64,000 bases of DNA from Panopea generosa (Eukaryota; Mollusca; Bivalvia; Adapedonta; Hiatellidae), in the NCBI GenBank assembly GCA_029582155.1, contig CM055895.1, positions 13,832,787 through 13,896,786 on the forward strand. The letters run 5' to 3'. The translations under genes were made by a program, and so were the position numbers. Below are positions 59,401-64,000 of this stretch, piece after piece. A model generated the notes under the pieces. That model had not been told where the DNA came from. It searched no databases and worked only from the letters and a program-made list of their open reading frames with translations. Numbering within the stretch: position 1 is the first letter of the stretch; each line of letters begins with the position of its first letter.

Positions 59401-62369
59401 AATAAATGTTATATTATGTTTGGCTTTGAATCGAGACAGTTAGTTTTGAGAGTTTTTAGGAAGAGAGAAGTCATATTAGAAGCGAGTAAAAAAAGTGGTT
59501 TTCCACAGTGGATATAGATATCGGATTTCCGAAGAAACAATGTATACATGTGTGCTAAATTTACGTTGATTGTGAATAACTTAATTAATCGTTTTGTCTG
59601 GTTATACCGACATAGATAAATAAATATTGGTTCTCCAATTGTCAAAAATTGATCACGCTGATTATATATAAAAGGAAAGAAACTAGAAGTTGGACTTGTG
59701 TGTATTTATTTCACCTATTCACCAATATTAAATAATTATACTAAAATATTACAGCGTAACAAAATTAAGACAAAACAAATGTAGTGTATATGGAAACGTT
59801 TCGACTAATTTATAGTTATTAGTTTATATTCACATAATTAATAGTTTAAAAAAGGTGGAAACAATGACGTCATTAATGTGAGTGGAGCTAAAAAATAATC
59901 ATTCCCTGCAAACACGCAAACCTTCTTAACCCTGCTTTATTAAGTATAATAAAGATATGATATGATAAAGTTAATAGGTAAGTTAATGCAAATGGCATAT
60001 TTTGATTCACAAGAAAGACAATACACTATTAAACATACCATTCTGAGAGAAAAAAAATATCAATACCATACATATGGTATCAATAGACACACCATTCTGA
60101 GACAAAAACATATCAAAACCATACATATGGTATCAATACATATACCATTCTGAGACAAAAACATATCATATACATACATATTGTATCAATAAACAAACCA
60201 CTCTGAGACAAAAAACTGCATGCATATGGTATCGATAGAAATACAAACCTGAGACGAAAAACACATCATATATACATAGTATCAATAGAAATACAAAACC
60301 TGAGACAAAAACATATCAAATATGATATCAATAGACACCATTCTGAGACAGAAACATACCATATACATACATATTGTACCAATAAACATACCACTCTGAG
60401 ACAAAAAACTGCATGCATATGGTATCAATAGAAATACAAACCTGAGACGAAAATCATATCATATATACATACATATTGTATCAAAAGAAATACAAAACCT
60501 GAGACAAAAAACATATCACATATACATACATATTGTATCAATAGACATACCAATCTGAGACAAAAAAATATCAACTGCATGCGTATGGTATAAATAGAAA
60601 TACAAACCTGAGACAAAAACATATCATATACATATACATTGTATCAATTAACATAACAATCTGAGACAAAGACATAAAATTATTCAATATTTAAAAATCT
60701 GAACACAACTATTGCAAAATATAGCATATAGCAACTGTCATAATAAATAATGCCAGCTGGAAATAATAAGAGTGCAAGACTAATCGAGTTTAATTTTGTG
60801 TCTGGTTCGCTTTTATTGATTTTACGCGAGCAGTCTCACACACGCCTTTAACTAAATGACAATTTGAACCTTTAGGCAAATGTATGGTTTCGACGAAGCC
60901 CGTCATTAGTAAATAATTAACAAAGCAAACATATGTAAATGAGTTTTGTTAGTGCTGCCATTATATATTTATTTTGATGTCAGTCTATTGTGTTGTCAGC
61001 GGTAAGTCTTTATTTTGAAAACGGCTACCAACGTGTATCAAGGTTAATTGGAACCAAAATACTAAAATCAATTTGTGCAGAACTTGTTTTCTTCTGTTTT
61101 ACACCATAGTTGATACGAGGTGCAGAAATTCCAATTAAATGAGCATGGGTTGCAAACATTCTCGTTTATCTTAGCATGGGTTGCACACATTCTTGTTTAT
61201 CTTAACATGGGTTGCACACATTCTTGTTTATCTTAGCATGGGTTGCACACATTCTTGTTTATCTTAACATGGGTTGCACACATTCTCGTTTATCTTAACA
61301 TGGGTTGCACACATTCTCGTTTATCTTAACATGGGTTGCACACATTCTTGTTTATCTTAACATGGGTTGCAATCATTCTCGTTTATCTTAACATGGGTTG
61401 TAACTTTCTCGTTTATCTTAACATGGGTTGCAAACATTCTCGTTTATCTTAACATGGGTTGCACATATTCTCGTTTATCTTAACATGGGTTGCACACATT
61501 CTCGTTTATCTTAACATGGGTTGCAAACATTCTCGTTTATCTTAACATGGGTTGTAACATTCTCGTTTATTTTAACATGGGTTGCAAACATTCTGGTTTA
61601 TCTTAACATGGGTTGCACACAGTCTCGTTTATCTTAACATGGGTTGGACACATTCTGGTTTATCTTAAAATGGGTTGCACACATTCTGGTTTATCTTAAC
61701 ATGGGTTGCAAACATTCTGGTTTATCTTAACATGGGTTGCACACATTCTTGTTTATCTTAACATGGGTTCCAAACATTCTCGTTTATCTCAACATGGGTT
61801 GCACACATTCTCGTTAATCTTAACATGGGTTCCACACATTCCGGTTTATCTTAACATGGGTTGCACACATTCAGGTTTATTTTAACATGGGCTGCACACA
61901 TTCCGGTTTATCTTAACATAGGCCGTACACATTCCGGTTTATCTTAACATGGGTTGCACACATTCCGGTTTATCATAACAGTGGCTGCAAACATTTCGGT
62001 TTATCTTAACATATGTTGCAGACATTCCGGTCTGATTTATATTAACATAGATTGGAGACATTCCGATTTATCTTAACATGGTTTGCTGACATTCTGGTCA
62101 GGTTTATCTTAACATGGGTTGCAAACATTTCTGTTTATCATGGCATGGGTGGCAGACATTCCGGTTTATAATAAAAATGGGTTGTTGGCATTCCAGTGTA
62201 ATTTCTTACCTTCCAGCGAATGCCGACGAGCCAGAAAATGGGGTACCAGCAACCACCATTATATTTGAAACAGCCAGTTGGACATGAAGTCTATGCCTGG
62301 TACCAGACAATGGCTTGTCACGCAGAAATATCAGAATAGTCAACAGGTTTCCTAAAATACCCACCACTC
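47205..62369 (-). CDS. Retinochrome/RGR-like opsin, 5'-incomplete (5 exons in window)
   Basis: Seven-helix retinal-binding protein. Exons: 62210-62369, 58031-58158, 57400-57490, 50989-51202, 47205-47441; 830 nt, with phases consistent at every junction. Visible features: GNLL in TM1, LAVSN in TM2, WLFGESGCQLYG before TM3 (disulfide Cys, Tyr at the 113 position), GWS plus E-S-S-G-T-A-C in loop 2 (Glu at the 181 counterion site), SAYGYFAIW in TM6, and LTAKMST in TM7 with the retinal Schiff-base Lys. The G-protein motifs are altered: QRF instead of DRY and YPIGY instead of NPxxY. This, with the RWLFG and SAYGYFAIW blocks, points to the retinochrome/RGR (chromopsin) group, which mostly serve as photoisomerases making 11-cis retinal. 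The first exon (N-terminus, start of TM1) is not seen. The opsin call is sure; the subgroup is likely. Confidence 0.87.
47585..47925. repeat. ~35-bp degenerate tandem repeat in opsin intron
   Basis: Loose units with GTATAAAATGTATAACAAGT and AAACTATAAAGGCCA. It lies 140 bp upstream of the last opsin exon. Confidence 0.82.
47930..49318. other. Opsin intron stretch, nothing recognised
   Basis: AT-rich, with short frames only. No repeat family or exon could be supported. Confidence 0.4.
49320..49478 (-). mobile_element. SINE family A, 3' part only
   Basis: It carries the tail and body (GTTTCCTGGGATCCTGAAAG, AACCAGTACTCGAGCATACC) and stops before the tRNA-like head, as expected of 5'-truncated insertion. 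Confidence 0.8.
50048..50358 (-). other. 103-codon open frame with an acceptor, function unknown
   Basis: A ttgttatag acceptor precedes an open frame with five Cys and several basic residues, ending in TGA. It joins in phase to the signal-peptide frame at 51429-51531, but an opsin exon lies between them. It may be chance; no family is recognised. Confidence 0.15.
50600..50930 (-). mobile_element. LINE fossil, 3' part of reverse transcriptase gene
   Basis: The minus strand reads ERYPETFEHLFWEYHFVRAF followed by Trp, the C-terminal ET-x-EHLFW-x-C pattern of non-LTR ORF2, with decayed flanks. Last opsin intron. Confidence 0.72.
50989..51202 (-). CDS. Opsin exon with loop 2, TM5 and loop 3
   Basis: Acceptor ttactcctctctag and donor gtcagttg. 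It encodes YTAESSGTACGLNWHKDD, then TM5 (YFMALPIITAFMIAASVMAL) and a charged third cytoplasmic loop ending DNHLNW. Glu and Cys are spaced six apart, as at positions 181 and 187 of rhodopsin. Confidence 0.88.
51403..51531 (-). CDS. Possible 42-aa signal-peptide ORF inside an opsin intron
   Basis: The frame starts at an ATG and reads MRTKLTSIAILVVLAACNQN, a good signal-peptide shape, followed by a short tail with three Cys (TGCCEC) and a stop. A gtgagt donor sits inside the tail (51424-51429) in phase 1. A 103-codon frame at 50048-50358 has a matching acceptor and phase, but that intron would contain an opsin exon on the same strand, which is unlikely. It could be a microprotein or chance. Confidence 0.2.
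   Translation of the reverse strand: MRTKLTSIAILVVLAACNQNCIWPPKSIARMTGCCECGDSQA
51835..52740. other. Opsin intron stretch, nothing recognised
   Basis: AT-rich, no supported exon or element up to the short GTGC run at 52744-52775. Confidence 0.4.
52744..52901. repeat. (GTGC)n and (AACAG)n short runs
   Basis: GTGC at 52744-52775 and four AACAG copies at 52883-52901. Confidence 0.85.
53040..53215 (-). mobile_element. LINE fossil, C-terminal Cys-His region
   Basis: The minus strand reads SDIEDEFHILCRCRCFNNFR and then KQYL, like the fragment at 28446 (E-D-E-F/I-H, Cys, F-x-x-R). A stop interrupts it. Confidence 0.68.
54185..55640 (+). mobile_element. LINE fossil with endonuclease start fused to RT end
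   Basis: It begins with IKFASMNAQGLGDKKKRHFI, the N-terminus of a non-LTR endonuclease. From about 54480 it has GGLNMLDIYVLLALWN, then YNPDIKVGGSDILLNHWFTK and GIQLIYDI, the C-terminal region of the same kind of ORF2. Stops and frameshifts abound and the RT core is missing, so an internal deletion is inferred. Opsin intron. Confidence 0.78.
55650..57395. other. Opsin intron stretch, nothing recognised
   Basis: AT-rich DNA between the LINE fossil and the TM4 exon. Short frames only. Confidence 0.4.
57400..57490 (-). CDS. Opsin exon with TM4
   Basis: Acceptor ctctgttttgacag and donor gtaatcat. It encodes TSSGSSGTLSLLGWIYSIVI and on to LMGWS. The Trp in TM4 and the P-L-x-G-W-S end are opsin features. 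The exon joins in phase on both sides. Confidence 0.88.
57680..57945. repeat. Dispersed repeat, second copy of 17705-17955
   Basis: Same block order as in the P450 intron, ending CGGCATAAGCAGGGCT 85 bp before the TM3 exon end. Confidence 0.82.
58031..58158 (-). CDS. Opsin exon with TM3
   Basis: Acceptor ctattgtttcag and donor gtaagtgtg. It encodes WLFGESGCQLYGLETYIGG and on to LLCIQRFFCTACPDY. It carries the TM3 disulfide Cys, and the DRY site reads Gln-Arg-Phe. Confidence 0.9.
58379..58590. repeat. 17-bp tandem repeat
   Basis: About 12 units of AAATGTCAGGTATATAA/ AAATGTCAGGTACATCA type, 220 bp upstream of the TM3 exon in the opsin intron. Confidence 0.92.
58600..59950. other. Opsin intron stretch, nothing recognised
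   Basis: AT-rich, without a supported exon or repeat. Confidence 0.4.
59985..60675. repeat. ~60-bp imperfect tandem repeat
   Basis: Units combine CATTCTGAGACAAAAACATA, ACATACATATTGTATCAATA and GAAATACAAACCTGAGAC, with insertions and deletions. Confidence 0.85.
61138..62175. repeat. 33-bp satellite beside the TM2 exon
   Basis: About 31 units of TTTATCTTAACATGGGTTGC plus ACACATTCTCG. Units degrade towards the right and stop about 35 bp from the donor of the opsin exon at 62210. Confidence 0.95.
62210..62369 (-). CDS. Opsin exon with TM1 end and TM2
   Basis: The acceptor is ttttattttcatttcag and the donor gtaagaaa. It encodes VVGILGNLLTILIFLRDKPL and on to LAVSNIMVVAGTPFSGSSAF. The frame stays open upstream but runs into a valine-rich translation of the CCA repeats with no credible start, so a separate upstream first exon is inferred. 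Confidence 0.85.
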
Positions 62370-62451
62370 CTGAAATGAAAATAAAAATACGTTTTTGTGA
62401 ATCTAAAGGGAAACTGGTACATTCACTAACGCTTCCACTATCAGCACCAAA

Positions 62452-62935
62452 AAACACTAACACTACCACCACCACCACAACTATCACTACCACTACCGCT
62501 AACACCACCACCAACAACACTACCACCACCACCCCAACTATCACTACCACTACCACTAACACCACCAACAGCAGCACTACCACCACTAGCCACTCCCCAA
62601 AACCACTAATTACTACCACTACGACTACCTCAAACCACCAACACTACCTATTACCAGTATTACAACTGCCACCACCATCTTTTATTATAAACCCCCACCA
62701 CTAACCACCACCAACACCACAAATCACCAGCAACACAACAAATCATTACCACTAACAATTCCTAGCACCACCAACCACTACTAACACCATTAATCATCAC
62801 CAACACCACAAATCACCACCAACACCACAAATCACCACCAACATCATAAATCGCTACCAACACCACATATCACTACCACTAACAACGACCATCACCATTA
62901 ACTATTACCTCTATCGCTACCGCTACCACCATCAT
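62452..62935. repeat. (ACC/ACT)n trinucleotide-rich tract
   Basis: Irregular CCA, CTA and ACA triplets with AACACCACAAATCACCACCA repeats. Translations (poly-Thr, poly-Val) are artefacts. The missing first opsin exon is not visible here. Confidence 0.92.
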
Positions 62936-63560
62936 CAATAACCACTCCTGTTACCAGTTAATCTGCCACTGCCATTACTACTACCAACACCACTAACAAC
63001 TACCACTGCCATCGCCACTTACCATTACTTCTATACCCACTGCGACTGACGCCGCCATCAATAACCACTCCTGTTACCAGTTAATCTACCACTGCCATTA
63101 CTACAACCAACACCACTAACAACTACCACTGCCATCGCCACTTACCATTACTTCTATACCCACTGCGACTGACGCCGCCATCAATAACCACTCCTGTTAC
63201 CAGTTAATCTGCTACTGCCATTACTACTACCAACACCACTTACAACTACCACTGCCATCGCCACTTACCATTACTTCTATACCCACTGCGACTGACGCCG
63301 CCATCAATAACCACTCCTGTTACCAGTTAATCTGCCACTGCCGTTACTACTACCAACACCACTAACAACTACCACTGCCATCGCCACTTACCATTACTTC
63401 TATACCCACTGCGACTGACGCCGCCATCAATAACCACTCCTGTTACGAGTTAATCTACCACTGCCATTACTACTACCAACACAACTAACAACTACCACTG
63501 CCATCGCGACTTACCATTACTTCTATACCCACTTCGACTGTCGCCGCCATCAATAAGCGC
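62930..63560. repeat. 123-bp tandem repeat, five copies
   Basis: The marker ATAACCACTCCTGTTACCAG lies at 62938, 63061, 63184, 63307 and 63430, an exact 123-bp spacing. It seems to have grown out of the triplet-rich tract. A (CAA)n run follows at 63601-63627. Confidence 0.96.
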
Positions 63561-63717
63561 TACTATTAATACACTTAATATACCACTACATCTACCATTA
63601 CAACAACAACAACAACAACAACAACAACCATACTAACCTCTACCCCTACCGCCAATACTAACTATTACCCTACCACCACTACCACTTACCACTACAAACA
63701 CCACTAACAACTGATTA

Positions 63718-64000
63718 AATTGACTGAATATTTAGCGTCATTTTTATGACAACGAGGGCTAACAGACGATCAGTTAACCTAACCACTGTTTCCTGGGATC
63801 CTGAAAGGTTAACCAGTTCTCGATCACACCCCATCTCCGCAAGTAACTGATAACTTCCCCACTTGAATCAGTGGTGAGAGACGAATGATTATGAGACACA
63901 ATGTCGTATATCAATCATCACAGAGACTGTTGCCGGGCGAGGGTGGGGTGTCGAAATCACGACACCTGGATTGATAGTCAGACGCGTAACCGACTGAGCT
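63718..64000 (-). mobile_element. SINE family A copy, cut by the window edge
   Basis: It has tail, body and the start of the head (GATTGATAGTCAGACGCG, CCGACTGAGCT) up to the last base. Confidence 0.87.

Noticed and set aside
62206-62704. Poly-Val and poly-Thr frames joined to the opsin exon
   Set aside because: The open frame upstream of the opsin exon is the CCA tract. A strong acceptor at 62370 marks the true exon start.

Overview
This is animal nuclear DNA, AT-rich and intron-rich, most likely from a mollusc. The main reason is an opsin of the retinochrome/RGR type, best known from molluscs. A CYP3-clan cytochrome P450, a metalloprotease propeptide, tRNA-derived SINEs, decayed LINEs and many satellites fit that view. 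The species cannot be named from the sequence. There are no prokaryotic genes, CRISPR arrays or intact transposase genes.

Three protein genes can be built exon by exon, all on the minus strand, read right to left. (1) A retinochrome-like opsin lies at 47205-62369. Five exons are in the window; the first coding exon, with the N-terminus and start of TM1, lies further right or outside. (2) A complete cytochrome P450 lies at 9172-31061. It has 14 exons whose phases join into 510 codons plus a stop, with the N-terminal anchor and every P450 signature motif. (3) The 5' end of an ADAM/ADAMTS-type protease lies at 868-3807: a signal-peptide exon, a 22-nt microexon and a propeptide exon. The gene runs off the left edge.

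About one third of the window is tandem repeat, in at least fifteen unrelated arrays with units of about 17 to 123 bp. The arrays fill the introns and flanks but spare the exons. P450 intron 10 (12064-16740) is almost wholly two satellites. A 30-bp satellite stops a few bases from the 3' splice site of P450 exon 4. A 26-bp array starts right after the P450 stop codon. The intergenic stretch 31.1-47.2 kb holds a 60-bp satellite, a 2.7-kb inverted-repeat element with arms of about 0.5 kb, a MITE with clean terminal repeats and target duplication, and two abutting satellites of 50 and 46 bp over 39.5-44.0 kb.

Dispersed elements include at least four tRNA-related SINE families, three or more LINE fossils, several terminal-inverted-repeat elements, and repeats shared between the P450 and opsin introns. 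Nearly all long open frames in the repeats are artefacts of unit lengths divisible by three or of tripled units. The three genes show no functional linkage; they are neighbours with the same orientation.
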